Below are positions 50,627-62,896 of a stretch of 64,000 nucleotides of DNA, piece after piece. The DNA comes from Orientallactaga sibirica (taxonomy: Eukaryota > Chordata > Mammalia > Rodentia > Dipodidae), in contig JAEOAD010000025.1 of the NCBI GenBank assembly GCA_036365145.1, forward strand, positions 27,661,001-27,725,000. The letters run 5' to 3'. The position numbers and the translations under genes are program-made. Each line of letters starts with the position of its first letter. Position 1 is the stretch's first letter. Below the pieces are notes generated by a model. The model worked only from the letters and a program-made list of their open reading frames with translations, did no database searches and was not told the DNA's origin.

Positions 50627-53170
50627 CGCAAGAGAGAATTGGTGCGTCAGGTCCTCAGCCACTGAACTAGAACTCCAGACGCTTTCACCACCGAGTGGGC
50701 ATACTCTTGCTAACATGGGACCTGGGGAGTCGAACCTGGGTCCTTAGGCTTTGCAGGCGAGCGCCTTAACCACTAAGCCATCTCTCCAGCCCTTTTTTGT
50801 TTTTTGTTTTTTTTTGAGGTAGGATGTCACTGTAGCCCAGGCTGACATGGAATTCACTATGTAGTCTCAGGGTGGCCTTGAACTCACAGTGATCCTCCTA
50901 CCTCTACCTCTCCAGTGCTAGGATTAAAGGAGTGTACCACCACACCTGGCCTTTTAGATTTTTATAGCTGTAAACTATGATGGTTACATTGTTTCTTAAA
51001 TGGTTACATTTTAATAGTTACGTAAATACCTACATGTTCTTGATTTTTTTTTTTTTTTTTTCCGAGGTAGGGTTTCATTCTGGTCCAGGCTGACCTGGAA
51101 TTCACTATGTAGTCTCAGGGTGGCCTCGAACTCTCAGTGATCCTCCTACCTCTGCCTCCCGAGTGCTGGGATTAAAGGCGTGTGCCACCATGCCCGGCTA
51201 TGTTCTTGATTTTATCTCTTGGCCTTACAAGCTGAAAAACAATTGCTGATCTCTGCTGTAGGGTTTGACCCAATCAGGAGCTACCTAATATTTTCAAGTT
51301 ATTTTCTGTATGGACCCTGCTGGTTCCGTAGGCATCTTGTGGCTTTCGGTGTTGTACAACTTCACTGTGGCATTGGAGAGATGGCTTGGCGGTTAAGGTG
51401 CTTGCCTGCGAAGCCTAAGGACCCATGTTGACTCTCCAGATCCCATGTAAGCCAGACGTACAAGGTGATTCAATGTGCACATGGTGGTGTATTGTATGCA
51501 TCTGGAGTTCCATTACAGTGGCTGGAGGCCTTGGTGTGCCAGTTCTTTCTTTCTCACAAAAAAACAAACAAACAAACAAACAAACAAACAAACAAAGCCC
51601 TTCATTGTCATCTTAATTACTCCAAAGGTCCTGGGGACCTACAAGTGCTCCTCTGTCCTCAGCAGTGTCCAGTTCCTGGCCTGAGCCACTCTGGACCCTC
51701 AGCCTCATTCTCCCTCTGAACTCTGGGATTCCCGGGTGGAGGAGAGTGACTGGTGAGTTGCAGTTATGCCCTTCCACCCAGGAGACCATCTAGCTGGCTG
51801 CCCCCAACAGTGAGTGTGTTGGCTTTGGTGAAACGGGGGACACCTCCTGAGACCCCTTCTCCTGAGGAACTTGTGACCTCGCCAACTAGCACGAGGCCAG
51901 CTGACCGGTAAGTGATTGGCGAATGCTCCTGTGTGTGTGTGTTTTTGACCACAGAGGGGGCAGGAAGTAGAGTGAAAGACTCTGGGCTTTAAGTTCAGGT
52001 GTGCTTAGTTTGCATGGTATCTTTCCTGTGTATTACTGGTGTGGCATTCCTTTCTATGAGCCTTCATGTCTTTTTCTGTGAGAGGAGGCTGGGTATGGTG
52101 GCATATACCTGTAAACCTAGCACTTAGAAGCCTAAGGCAGGAAATCTTGAGTAATTTATAATACTTAATTGTGGTTACGATGAAGATTAAATGTTCACTC
52201 ATTAAAAAAATTCATTTATTAGGCCGGGCGTGGTGGCGCATGCCTTTAATCCCAGCACTCGGGAGGCAGAGGTAGGAGGATCGCCATGAGTTCAAGGCCA
52301 CCCTGAGACTACATAGTTAATTCCAGGTCAGCCTGGGCCGGAGTGAGACCCTACCTCGAAAAACCAAAAAAAAAAAAAAAAATCATTTATTTGCACTTGT
52401 GTGACACAGAATCTCTTGCTGCTACAATCATATGCCTGTCTGATTTTAATGTATATGTCTGGAGAACTGAACCTGGGCTGACGGACTTTGCAAGCAAGTT
52501 CCTCTTTAACTGCTAAACCATCTCCTCTTCAGGCTCAATGTTTATTTTATTTTACTCTTTTGGTTTTTTGAGGTATGATCTCATTCAGGGTGGCCTTGAA
52601 CTCATGGCGATCCTCCTGCCTCTGCCTCACCAGTGCTGGGATTAAGGACACGCACCACCATGCCTGGCTTCATCTTTTTTTTTTTTTTTTTTTTTTGGTT
52701 TTTCGAGATAGGGTTGGGCTGTGGAGAGATGGTTTAGTGGTTAAGACGTTTGCCTGCAGAGCCAAAGGATACAGGTTCGATTCTACAGAACCCACGTAAG
52801 CCAGATCACAAGGGAGTACATGCACCTGGAGTTCATTTGCAGTGGCTGGAGGCCCTGGTACACCCATTCTCTCTTTCCTCTCTCTTTCTCTCAAATAAAT
52901 AAGTAAATAAATTAAATTAAAAAACTGGGTTGGAGGGATGGCTTAGCGGTTAAGACGTTTGCCTGCAAAGCCAAAGAATCCTGGTTCGATCCCCCAGGAC
53001 CCACATAAGCTAGCTGCACAAGATGGTGCATGCATCTGGAGTTTGTTTGCAGTGGCTGGAGGCTCTGGTGTGCCCATTCTCTCTCTCTCTCTGTGACTCT
53101 CTCAAGTAAATAAAACTTAAATAAATAAGTAAATAAAAATTTTTAATTTTTTTTTTATATTATGTTTTTG

Positions 53171-53232
<62 letters not shown>

Positions 53233-55755
53233 GACAGAGATGGGCGGGCGAGCAGTCTCTCAGCTGCTGAGAACGAAATCCAGATGTGCGCGCCCCCTTG
53301 TGGCCAAGTACAGCATTGCGCCCTTGCGTCACTTTGCATCTGGCTAAACGTGGGACCTGGAGATTGGAACCAGTGTTCTTAGGCTTAGGAGGCAGGCGCC
53401 TTAACCCCTAAGCCATCTCTCTAGCCCAATAAAAATATTTTTAATTGCAGGAATGGTGGCACACACCTTTAATCGTAGCACTCGGGAGGCAGAGGTAGGA
53501 GGATTGCCCTGAGTTCAAGGTCACCCTGAGACTACATAGTGAATTACAGGCCAGCCTGGAATTCTTTTTTTCAAAGATTTTTTATTTTATTTAATTAATT
53601 AATTTATTTGAGACATAGGGAGAGTGAGAATGGGTGCACCAGGGCTTCTAGCTACTGCAAACAAACTCCAGAGATGTGCACCCCTTGTGCATCTGGCTTA
53701 TGTGGTACCTGGAGAATCGAACCGGGGTTCTTAGGCTTCGCAGGCACTAAGCCGTCTCTCCAGTCCCAGCCTGGAATTTTTTTTTCTTTTTTCCTTTTCT
53801 TTTTTTATTTTTACATAAAAAAAATTTGTTTTGACAACTTCTTTAATTGTAGATAATATCCCCATGGTACTTCCCTCCCTTACCCCACTTTCCCCTTTGA
53901 AACTTCATTCTTCATCATATCCCCTCCCCCTCTCAATCAGTCTCTCTTTTCAGTTTGATGTCATGATCTTTTTTTTTTTGGTTTTGCGAAGTAGGGTCTC
54001 ACTCTGGTCCAGGCTGACCTGGAATTAACTATGTAGTCTCAGGGTGGCCTCGAACTCTCAGCGATCCTCCTACCTCTGCCTCCCGAGTGCTGGGATTAAA
54101 GGCGTGCGCCACCACGCCTGGCAGATGTCATGATCTTTTCCTCCTATTACAATGGTCTTGTGTAGGTAGTGTAGGGCTCTGTGACGTCATGGATATTCAG
54201 GCCATGTTGTGTCTGGAGAAGCACGTTGTAAGGAGTCCTACCCTTCCTTTTGCTCTTACATTCTTTCTGCTGCCTCTTCTGCAATGGACCCTGAGCCTTG
54301 GAAGGTGTGTTAGAGATGTTTCAGTGCTGAGCACTCCTCTGTCACTTCTTCTCAGCACCATGGTGCCTTCTGAGTCATCCCAAGGTCACTGCCATCTGAA
54401 AAGACAAGCTTCTCTAACCAAAAGTGAGAGTAGCATTAATATATGGGTGTGGTCAATAAGAGACGTGTTTACTGAGCAGTTTGGTGAGCACAGTATATAC
54501 ATTTAGCAGACACCAGCAGGCATGGCTTCCCTAGACCTTGTGAGTAGGAAAGGAAAATGAAAGTCCTTGGGACCGTGTCCCCAGGCTTGGGGATTCAGAG
54601 GCATCTCAGTGATGGTGCAGGAAAGTGTGTCTGGCAGGAGGAATGATAAGCAAAGGTGGGTCCCGAGTGGGGTAAATGGGAAATTGTGCGACGGAGTAGG
54701 TGGGTAACTACCAAGTGAGCTTCGGTGATGGATGTGAGGAGATTTCTGAGTCTGTCAGGAGCAGCTGAGTAGGAAGTAACACCCTTCACCACTGTCAGGG
54801 TGGGTTGGAGTGTTGAGAGGAACTGTTTCACTTGTATGTGAGGAATTTGAAGCGTAAGAGAGAAGTGCAAGTTAAAGTATTTTTATTGGGCTGGAGAGAT
54901 GGCTTGGTGGTTGGTTAAGGTGCCTGCCTGCCAAGCCTAGGAATGCCTGTTCGATTCTTCAGGTCCCACGTTTAGCCAGACACAAAGTGATGCAAGGACA
55001 CAATGCTGCACTTGCCCACAAGAGGGCGCACACATCTGGATTTCATCCAAAGCCTCTGAGAGGCTGCTGGTGCGCCCATCTCTGTCTCTACCTCTCTTTT
55101 TCAAAAAAATACTTCTATTTATTTATTTGAGAGAAAGAGGCAGAGAGAGAGAAAATGGGTGCACTAGGGCCTTCAGCCACTGAAAACAAACTCCAGACGC
55201 ATGTGCCATCTTGTGCATCTGGCTTACATGGAGCTGGATGTGGTGGCATGCACCTTTAATCCCAGTACTCAGGAGGCAGAGGTAGGAGGATCGCCGAGAG
55301 TTCGAGGCAACCCTGAGACTATATAGTTAATTCCAGGTCAGCCTGAAATAGAGTAAAACCCTACCTCAAAAAAAAAAAAGGGTAGATGAGTTTTGGGGTT
55401 CTGGGAGGTTAAGGCCCTCGAGGCAATCATGTTGATGGATGACCTCACATCTCTTTCAGAGTCCAGTGAGTGTTTACCATGCAGAACCAGAACCAGCAGG
55501 TGCTCTATGCAGTAGGGAGATGAGGTCTAGGGCAGTTGGGCCCCCTCATGTCTCTTCATCCTGTCATCTTCCTCTGACTCCCCCAGGGCAGTTCGGGCTC
55601 TCTGTGACCACACTGCTGCAGGACCTGGCCAGCTGAGCTTCCGGCGTGGGGACATGCTGCGTGTCATTGCCACAGTGGATGAGGACTGGCTCCGTTGTGG
55701 GCGTGATGGTGTGGAGGGGCTGGTGCCAGTGGGGTACACCTCCCTTGTTCTTTAG
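43936..55755 (+). CDS. RUSC1: RUSC1 (NESCA), RUN and SH3 domain-containing protein 1
   Basis: Exons: 43936-45271, 47002-47100, 47208-47284, 47419-47593, 47671-47776, 47935-47981, 49463-50015, 51782-51907 and 55587-55755. They total 2688 nt (895 aa; human isoform 902). The start [14 protein letters not shown] matches the long isoform. Exon 1 encodes the low-complexity Ser/Pro-rich part, with [19 protein letters not shown] and a run of [12 protein letters not shown] proline motifs. Exons 47208-49700 encode the RUN domain ([45 protein letters not shown]). The last exon encodes the C-terminal SH3 domain ([10 protein letters not shown] to [10 protein letters not shown]). An internal ATG at 47053 corresponds to the shorter NESCA form. 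The protein is an adaptor reported in TRK/NEMO signalling and vesicle transport. Intron 6 (47982-49462) contains long tandem and pyrimidine repeats. Confidence 0.96.
45642..46096 (+). other. RUSC1: Candidate alternative RUSC1 exon (proline-rich open frame in intron 2)
   Basis: An acceptor (CCCGCCCGCCAG, ending 45641) precedes a frame that continues exon 1 in phase: G|TC gives Val-Arg, as does the regular exon at 47002. The frame encodes [27 protein letters not shown], then a Pro-rich tail with a run of eleven prolines, ending TAA at 46094-46096. The same TAA lies within a strong donor-like AC|GTAAGA (46092). Splicing from that donor into 47002 would hit a stop, so as a cassette it would truncate the protein. 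High GC makes chance open frames common; I cannot confirm use. Confidence 0.3.
48166..48341. repeat. 16-bp minisatellite, about 11 copies, in RUSC1 intron 6
   Basis: The unit is GACCGTCTTCCTATCC with occasional C/T changes (TATCT, CCATC). Copies are perfect in the middle and diverge at both ends. Confidence 0.95.
48413..48965. repeat. Long pyrimidine tract, (CTTT)n / (CCTT)n / (CCCT)n, in RUSC1 intron 6
   Basis: About 550 bp is almost exclusively C and T on the plus strand. CTTT blocks alternate with CCTTCCTTCCCTCCCTCC blocks in four higher-order repeats of roughly 120 bp (near 48510-48600, 48600-48680, 48720-48760, 48830-48870). It follows the 16-bp minisatellite and ends at a B1-like SINE. 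Mirror-repeat pyrimidine tracts of this kind can form triplex DNA. Confidence 0.95.
48970..49115 (-). repeat. B1-like SINE in RUSC1 intron 6
   Basis: Minus-orientation element whose T-rich tail merges with the pyrimidine tract, the probable seed of that tract. Confidence 0.85.
50110..51600. repeat. SINE block in RUSC1 intron 7
   Basis: tRNA-derived SINEs 50110-50330 (-), 50340-50527 (-, old) and 50580-50793 (-); (GT)n 50529-50560; B1-like 50795-50952 (-) and 51045-51200 (-), the latter flanked by the duplication TGTTCTTGATTTT; tRNA-SINE 51370-51558 (+) with an (AAAC)n tail 51560-51597. Confidence 0.85.
52090..53770. repeat. SINE block in RUSC1 intron 8, left part
   Basis: B1 fragment 52090-52150 (+); B1-like 52225-52382 (+) with target duplication; tRNA-SINE 52385-52530 (-); B1-like 52555-52672 (-). 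A B1 start at 52675-52714 (-) is interrupted by tRNA-SINEs 52715-52910 (+) and 52925-53120 (+). Long-variant tRNA-SINE 53150-53425 (-) with a (GA)n run 53173-53229; B1-like 53450-53560 (+); tRNA-SINE 53570-53770 (-). Confidence 0.85.
53803..54520. mobile_element. LINE-1 3' end-like sequence interrupted by a B1-like SINE
   Basis: Non-coding repeat-like sequence with no open frame. It is split by a minus-orientation B1-like element (53968-54122) that created the target duplication GATGTCATGATCTTTT on both sides. The text resembles rodent L1 3' UTRs by eye; this is a weak family assignment. The stretch 54520-54885 after it appears unique. Confidence 0.45.
54885..55380. repeat. SINEs in RUSC1 intron 8, right part
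   Basis: Long-variant tRNA-SINE 54885-55100 (+), then a tRNA-SINE fragment 55105-55230 (-) interrupted by a B1-like element 55232-55378 (+). Confidence 0.8.
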
Positions 55756-56224
55756 CCCCTTCCCTCTCTGAGTTATGTGTCTCCCTCTTGTCACTGGGAA
55801 TGGAATGGCCCGTGAATATTAATCTATGTAAACTGACCATTCCAGAAGCATCTTTCCATCTGCAAAACATTCCTTCCCACACCCATTTCTGCTAATATTT
55901 CCACATCCATCCTGAACGTGAAATCTGTTTTCCTCGATGTGTAAAAAGGAATTCTCCACATGGCTCCTTCCCCCCCCCCCATCTGTATGTACAAGAGGAC
56001 ATTTTCCTGTCTGCAAAATAGAAGCTAGCCCTTTTCCACCATTATCCACGTGGGCTGTGCCAGTACAGTTGTACGCTTTTGCCCCAAAGCCCCAGGGCCT
56101 GTAGTTTCCTCACTGTGTATGGAATTGCTACCCTGCTTCCTCAACTCATGTTGCCTGTATTTATAATGCACTGGACGCCCCTGGTGGGTGGACCTGTGGC
56201 ATTGGTCTGCCTTTCCTTTGTCCC

Positions 56225-56230
56225 AATAAA
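56225..56230 (+). terminator. RUSC1: RUSC1 polyadenylation signal (AATAAA)
   Basis: AATAAA lies 470 bp after the RUSC1 stop at the end of a SINE-free 3' UTR and is followed by a T/G-rich stretch (TGTATATGTGTCATGGTGGG). Confidence 0.85.
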
Positions 56231-56344
56231 ATATGGGAGTTGAATGTATATGTGTCATGGTGGGTTTTAGGACATAGGCTGTGGGAGAGGGCATGGAAGG
56301 TCTTTTTAATGGAGCCCAGGGCAGACATTTCCTTCCTAGCCTAG

Positions 56345-57758
56345 GGGCTTTGTAATTAATTTTTTTTTTTTTTTTTTTGAGATAAGAGCCTCATACATCC
56401 TGGCTTTAAACTCCTGATCCTCCTGTGTCTATCTCCTGTGTTGGCATTTCATGTCTGCAAGTGGACTTTTCTTTTTTTCCCCTTTTTTCTTGGAGGTAGG
56501 GTTTCATTCTAGTCCAGGCTGACCTGGAATTCACTATGCAGTCCAAGGGTGGCCTCAAATTTACAGTGCTCCTCCTACATCTGCCTCCTGAGTGCTGGGA
56601 CTAAAGGCATGTGCTACCAAGCCCGGCTTTTAAAGTTTTTATTATTTTTTGATACTGGAAATTGAACCCAGGGCCTTGTGCTTGCTAGCAAAGGCTCTCC
56701 CATTGAGCTGCAGCTCTAGCCCTCTTGCTTTTTTTTTTTTTTTTTTGAGGTAGGGTGTCACTCTAGCCCAGGCTGACCTGGAATGCATTATGCAGTCTCA
56801 GGGTGGCCTGGAACTCATGATGATCCTCCTACGTCTGCCTCCCGAGTGCTGGGATTAAAGGCGTGAGCCACCACGCGCAGCTGTCTTGCAGTTCTTGATG
56901 GTCCCTGAGGAATGTACTGATCTTGCGTGTGGCCTGAATTCTCTTGCTTTGTGAGATTTGCTTTTTTTGTTTGGTTTGTTTGTTTTTCAAGTAAGGTCTC
57001 ACTCTAGCCCAGGCTGGCCTTGAACTCAGAGCTATCTCCTGCCTCTACCCCCCAAGTGCTGGGACTAAAGGTATACACCACTATGCCTGCCTTTGCTTGT
57101 TTTTGAGACAGGTTCACCATGTAGCTCAGGGTGGCCTTGATCCTCTGGACTGTCTCTAAAGTGTTAGGATTACAAGGTGTGAGCCATGCCTGCTACTTAA
57201 TGAATGCCAGATGCTTGTACCATTTATTATTATTATTTTTTGTTTTTATCAAGGCAGGGTTTCATTGTAGCCCAGGCTGACCTGGAATTCACTACATAGT
57301 CTCAGAGTGGCCTTGAACTCATGGCAGTCCTCCTCCTTCTGTCTCCCGAGTGCTGGGATTAAAGGTGTGCACCACCATACCTGCCATCTTGTACCATTTT
57401 TTTGTCTGACTTTATATGGGTAAAGGGGAATTGAACCCAGGCTGATAAGCTTTGTAAGCAAGCACCTTTAACCGCTGAGCCATCACTCTAGCCTCTATTT
57501 CTAGAATATCCATTCTAAAGGGATGTTGATAGAGGCAATCAGAAAGTGGAGGCATACTGTAGGAAAGTTAGGGTGAAGCTGAGTCCTAGGAGGTGAGACA
57601 GAAAAAGAAGTCCGAAGCCGGGCGTGGTGGCGCACGTCTTTAATCCCAGCACTCGGGAGGCAGAGGTAGGAGGATCGCCGAGAGTTCGAGGCCACCCTGA
57701 GACTACAGAGTGAATTCCAGGTCAGCCTGGACCAGAGTGAGACCCTACCTTGAAAAAC

Positions 57759-57790
<32 letters not shown>
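56345..57790. repeat. SINE block in the RUSC1-ASH1L spacer, left part
   Basis: Old B1 fragment 56365-56450; B1-like 56485-56630 (-); ID-type element 56645-56725 (-), ending AGCTGCAGCTCTAGCCCT; B1-like 56730-56885 (-), 56960-57095 (-, old), 57110-57200 (-, old) and 57235-57385 (-); tRNA-SINE 57390-57495 (-). A young B1-like element 57616-57790 (+) is flanked by AAAGAAGTCCG. Confidence 0.8.
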
Positions 57791-57799
<9 letters not shown>

Positions 57800-58034
57800 A
57801 GTCCGGGTGATTTCTGTACGATCTTGGTTAGAGAGGCCTTGGAGAGGTAAATGGTAGCAACACAATTCTGGAAGCAGGAATGGACCTTGTTAGATCCAAA
57901 CACCTCATACCCCCAAGGCTTCCATGCTCCCACTCCTGGCTAATTTATGTCATTTACTTACCTGGTCCTTGAAATTTGCTTCTTGTCGTTTGCTATGCTT
58001 TTAGTTTTAAAATATTTTATTAAATAATTCCTGG

Positions 58035-60235
58035 AATTGATTGATTTGGTGCTAAGAATTGAACCTAGGGCCTTGTGCATGTTAGACCAAGTGCTGTACT
58101 ATTGAGTTGTATTCCCAATCCCAATTTTTGTTTTTTTCAGAGAGAGAATTGGTACACCAGGGCCTGAGTCACTGCAGCTTAACTCCAGATGCTTGCGCCA
58201 CCTAGTGGCCATGTACGATCTTGTGCTTATCTCACCTTTGTGTCCCCATCCTGTCCCCCCTCCCCCAGGTAAGGTCTCACTCTAAGCCCAGGTTGACCTG
58301 GAATTCACTAAGTATTCTCTGGGTGGCCTTGAACTCTTGGCGATCCTCCTACCTCTGCCTCCCAGGTGCTGGGATGGAAGGTGTGCGCCACCATACCTGG
58401 CTTGTCTCACCTTTGTGCATCTGGATAACATGGGATCTGGAGAGTCAAACATGGGTCTTTAGGCTTTTGCAGGCCTCAACAGCTAAGCCATCTCTCCAGA
58501 CCTTTTTTTTTTTTTTTTTTTGGTTTTTCAAGGTAGGGTCTCACTCTAGCCCAGGCTGTTTCAGGGTGGCCTCGAAATCACAGTGATTCCCCCTACCTCT
58601 GCCTTCCGAGTGCTGGGACTAAAAGCGTGTGTCACCACGCCTGGCTGCACCAAGGCCTCTCTTACTGCAAACTCCAGACACATGCACCATGTTGTGCATC
58701 TGACTTTATGTGAGCACTGGGGAATTGAACCCTGGCTGGCAGGCTTTGCAAGCGAGATCACACACACACACAATTTTTGTGGTAATAATGTATGATTAAA
58801 TAAATTGAGCTGGGGGGCTGGAAGCATGGCTTAACAGGGTGCTAGCCTGTAAAGTCAAAGGACACAGGTTCAATTCCCCAGGAACCATGTAAGCCAGATG
58901 CACAAGGTGGCACTTGCAACTGTAGTTCATTTGCAGTGGCTGGAGGCCCTGGTGTGCCCATTCTCTCTCAAATAATAAAGAAATAATAATAAAAGAAATT
59001 GAGCTGGGTATGGTGGCCCACACCTTTAATCCTAGCACTTGGGGGGCAGAGGTAGGGGGATAGCTGTGAGCTCTTGGCCACCCTGAGAATACAGAGTGAA
59101 TTCCAGGTCAGCCTGGGTTAGAGTGAGACCCTACCTTGAAAAAGCAAAAAAACAAACAAAAACAATATATTAGGAGCTGGGCGTGGTGGCACAAAGGTAC
59201 TAGGGAGATTACATAGTGAATTCATGGTCAGCCTGGCATGTGCACACCAGTGCCTCCTGCCACTATAAATGAACTCCAGATGCATGTGCCACTTTGTACA
59301 TCTGGCTTTCATGGGTATTGGGGAATTGAATCTGGGCCATCAGCCTTTGCAAGCCAAGTGCCTTTTACTGCTGAGCCATGTTTCCAGACCTATCAGCCCC
59401 CTTTTGTTTTTTGGTTTGAGACAGCCCAGGCTGGCCTTGAATTCAGGAAGCTCCTTCTGTCTTAGCCTCCCAAGTGTATGTATTGTGTATGATTGTATGT
59501 ATGTGCTAGCATACCCACCTTCACTTCTGCAGATGGAAATGACGTCAGGTGGCGTGTTACTGTCTGCTGCATCAGTTTGTTCATCTACCAACCCTACCAA
59601 AAAGGGTTGGGTTAGGGTTAATATATGAATGCATGGAAAGTGCATTTGACATTAATGGTCTGAATATGAAAAAATATATATATATCGTAAAAAAACTGTA
59701 GCATTGGGCTGGAGGGATGGCTTAGCAGTTCAGGCCTACCTCGAAAAACCAAAAACTGCCCTTAGTCTTGCAGTGTAGAGCTCAGTGAGAGAGCCTTTGC
59801 CTGGTTGTGTGCAGGACCCTGGGTTCAATCCCTATCACTGCTAAAGAAAAGTGCACTAAACTGGGGCTGGGGAGACAGCTTAGTAGTTAATTGCTTGCCT
59901 GTGAAACCTAAGGATCCTGGTTTGAGGCTCGATTTCCTAGTACCTACATAAGCCAGAGGCACAAGGTGGCGCATGCATCTGGAATTCTTTGCAGTGGTTG
60001 GGGACCCTGGTGTGCCCATTCTCTCTCTGCCTGTTGTTCTCAAAAAAAAAAAAAAAAATAAAAATAAAAATAAAATAAAAAAGCTGAGCATGGTGGCACA
60101 TGGCTTTAATCCCAGCACTTGGGAGGATCGCCATGAGTTCGAGGCCACCCTGAGACTACATAGTGAATTCCAGGTCAGACTGGACCAGAGTGAGACCCTA
60201 CCTCGAAAAGCCAAAAAAAAAAAAAAAAAAAAAAA
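58035..60235. repeat. SINE block in the RUSC1-ASH1L spacer, right part
   Basis: ID-type 58035-58115 (-). A tRNA-SINE 58130-58500 (-) is split by a B1-like element 58262-58405 (-), flanked by TCTCACCTTTGTG. B1-like 58510-58650 (-); tRNA-SINE 58650-58760 (-) and 58810-58975 (+); B1-like 59000-59150 (+); tRNA-SINE 59230-59390 (-); ID-type 59757-59835 (+); tRNA-SINE 59865-60070 (+); B1-like 60080-60215 (+). There is no sign of a gene between RUSC1 and ASH1L. Confidence 0.8.
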
Positions 60236-60518
60236 AAAAAGCAAAGCAAAGTAACTTCAGAAGTTATAAAGTCATATTAGAAAACAGGACAGTTGTGTGT
60301 GGTGGTAATCAGCCTTCTGACTGGTCAGGCTGAATACAACTAGAAAGGCCTTAGAGTGAAATAAACGGCTTCATGCAGTAGTGACAGTGGTGAATGTGCT
60401 CATGCGACACCCGATACTAGAATTCAAGATTTCATTGGAAATGGGATGGAGAAGATAGCAAAGAAAAAAAAAAAAAAAAAAAAAGTCACAACTTCGCAGT
60501 TAGGAAAAGTTGTTTCCA

Positions 60519-60524
60519 TTTAAT
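60519..60524 (-). terminator. ASH1L: Possible ASH1L polyadenylation signal (ATTAAA)
   Basis: ATTAAA on the minus strand, about 35 bp before the left edge of the SINE-free region. It is a variant hexamer, chosen because it coincides with the end of the unique block. Confidence 0.45.
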
Positions 60525-61542
60525 ACTAGACTTTCAAGGATTGAGATGCAAGCTTTTATGCAATTACATCCAATGTTAAAATTGGTAATACATAATTTAC
60601 AAAGATTAACATCAAAACAATCATCTATTTAGATATGCTTTTGTAAAAAGGAAATATATTAGCAGCATTTATATTCTCCGCAATCACACAGCCCACAGAC
60701 ATGCAGACTAACTCTATCTATTTGCGTGATGCTGTAGTGCTTTGCCCGCGTTTCAAACACCAAAACCCACCTGGCAGCTGGGGGGTTGTTTTATTTATTT
60801 TGTTATTATAAAATAACTGAAAAATAAAAAAGGCATTAATTTCTACACCAGTAAGAAAAAACAAGTTTTTGCACTTACCTAACATTTGATTGTCTAAAAA
60901 ACATTTCAGTTTTTAGTCTTTCAACAAAAGAAAGATAAAATGACAGAGCGTAAGTGTCTTTTGCTTCTGTTCTCACATTTTACAAAGTTTTTTCTTTTTT
61001 GTGTTTTTAAAAACTTTAGTGTTTAACACTATTAAAAGAAACATTGAATTTAATCTTTCTTATTATTTTCTTGCTTTTGACTAAAAGAAGACCCCCAAAG
61101 TGCCCTTAGTCCCGCCTCCCTCCCACCTACTCCCTGCAATGAAAAACAGAAGAAACCACTCAACCGGGCTTGGACATGTGATTTCCCAGCTCCACATGAG
61201 GATCTTAGACCTAGCCTCTGAGTAATGTACAGTGCTTCTCTACAGTAAGAAAATACTCCAAACTATTTTCTTCATTTCTCTTTTTTCTTTAATAAAATAT
61301 TATGCTTTTTCTCTGCTCAAGGGAATCTATGGCATCCCTTGTCTTTTTTTCCTCAAGAATTACACAGAAAGGAGAAAAAGGGGGAAAAAACTGATGGAAT
61401 GGAAGGTGGTCAATGTTTCTACCTAAACGAGTCAGTGTTGTTGTCATAACAGGAAGGAAATGTACAGTTAGGACAGCATTGGTCCAATATTAGAAAAAAG
61501 TAATGGGGACATGTTTACTGTTGTATTGCTTACCAATCATAC

Positions 61543-61546
<4 letters not shown>

Positions 61547-61614
<68 letters not shown>

Positions 61615-61696
61615 TATATATATACACACACATATATATGCACACACACGCATATATACACACACACACACACATATATACATACACACACACACA
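61547..61696. repeat. (TA)n and (CA)n array in the ASH1L 3' UTR
   Basis: About 24 TA units (61547-61595) are followed by alternating CACACA and TATATA blocks to 61696. Both strands are low-complexity open frames without meaning. Confidence 0.95.
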
Positions 61697-62896
61697 GAGA
61701 ACTTGGCACATTTAAAAACCATCTCAGAACATCTAAAACAAACATATGCATATGTATGTCTGAGAAGACAAAGCAAAGCTTTAAGATTTTACTTTTAAAG
61801 AGACAGTACAGTCTGGAAACTTCTGGTCGAGAATGGGAAGGAAGGTGACCCTGGATATATTCCTGATGAGGAAGTCACTCAGGAGGGTGGAGGGAAGGTG
61901 GGAGGGACCAGGGGTGAAGAGAACATACTGTCTCTTGAGAGATGGACATTGAAAACCATACAATGAAGAAAATAAGAGTAGTGTTTTCAATTGATAATCT
62001 ACACTCACAACCAATACACTGATGGGTGAGCACTGCTGAACAGTTTATGTAGTGGATTACTGGGGAGGAGTTTGGAGTTTGTGTTGTTTTATTTTGAAAT
62101 GAATTGTCATTTGCACAGCACAACAGACACAAGAATCAGCACATCACAACATGAGTGCTGGTGGGGACTTGGCTTTCTCATTAGAAAAAAATACGTTCAG
62201 CAGGTTATGAAGGGTAAAATAAAAACAATTTCAACAAATACTGCCATTCTGACCCCATGGGGGTCTCCCTATCCCACGATTCCATTTTGGGAGTAAAGGT
62301 AGGGAGAGGGCCAGCAGTTACAAGTGCTTTAAGCTGTCATTTCATGTTTTACTGTGACGTGTTGGGCAAGAAAGGAGGAAGGAACTTCCCCAGTCGAGGA
62401 TCTTGGAAGAAGTCCTAGTCACTGCATGTGTTTTAGGACTCTGGAGTAGCTCTTAGAGCCAAGTGAAGACAAGATGGAGTAGGACTGGGATCTGGCTCTT
62501 CCCTTTGGGTTTTGAATTACACCTTAGTGTATAGGAAGCAGCTTGTTAGTAATGCCTGTGGGATCAAAGAGTGACCCAAAAACACAAGCTGTGGGGAGAA
62601 GCAAGTGCTGTAAAGTACCAACAGTTTCTAGGCATTCATAACATGACCCTCTCTCCTCTCCATGAACCCTTGGGGTGAAGAAATGGAGAGGAGAATTAAA
62701 CCCAACTGGCAGACAGATTCCTTTCCTCTTCCTCTCCATTAGCTCTAAGGGTTAGCAAGTACCTAATGTCAGTAATATGACTCCATTCCCCTTGCCTGGA
62801 CGGACCTTTCCCACCCTTGTCCACACCCAGAGGACAGGAGACAGGACTGTTAGCTCCACTGGATCCCAGATGCTTGAGGTGCTCGTTCCTTAAGGG

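Larger units (their letters stand above)
60485..62896 (-). other. ASH1L: ASH1L 3' untranslated region
   Basis: About 2.4 kb of SINE-free, A/T-rich unique sequence follows the ASH1L stop on the minus strand. It ends at an ATTAAA signal (60524-60519) with an A-tract boundary at about 60484. Lack of SINEs contrasts sharply with the flanking spacer and suggests constraint. It contains a long TA/CA dinucleotide array at 61547-61696. Confidence 0.65.

Noticed and set aside
61490..61798. Open frames of Tyr/Ile/Cys/Val repeats
   Set aside because: Produced by the TA/CA dinucleotide array in the ASH1L 3' UTR.
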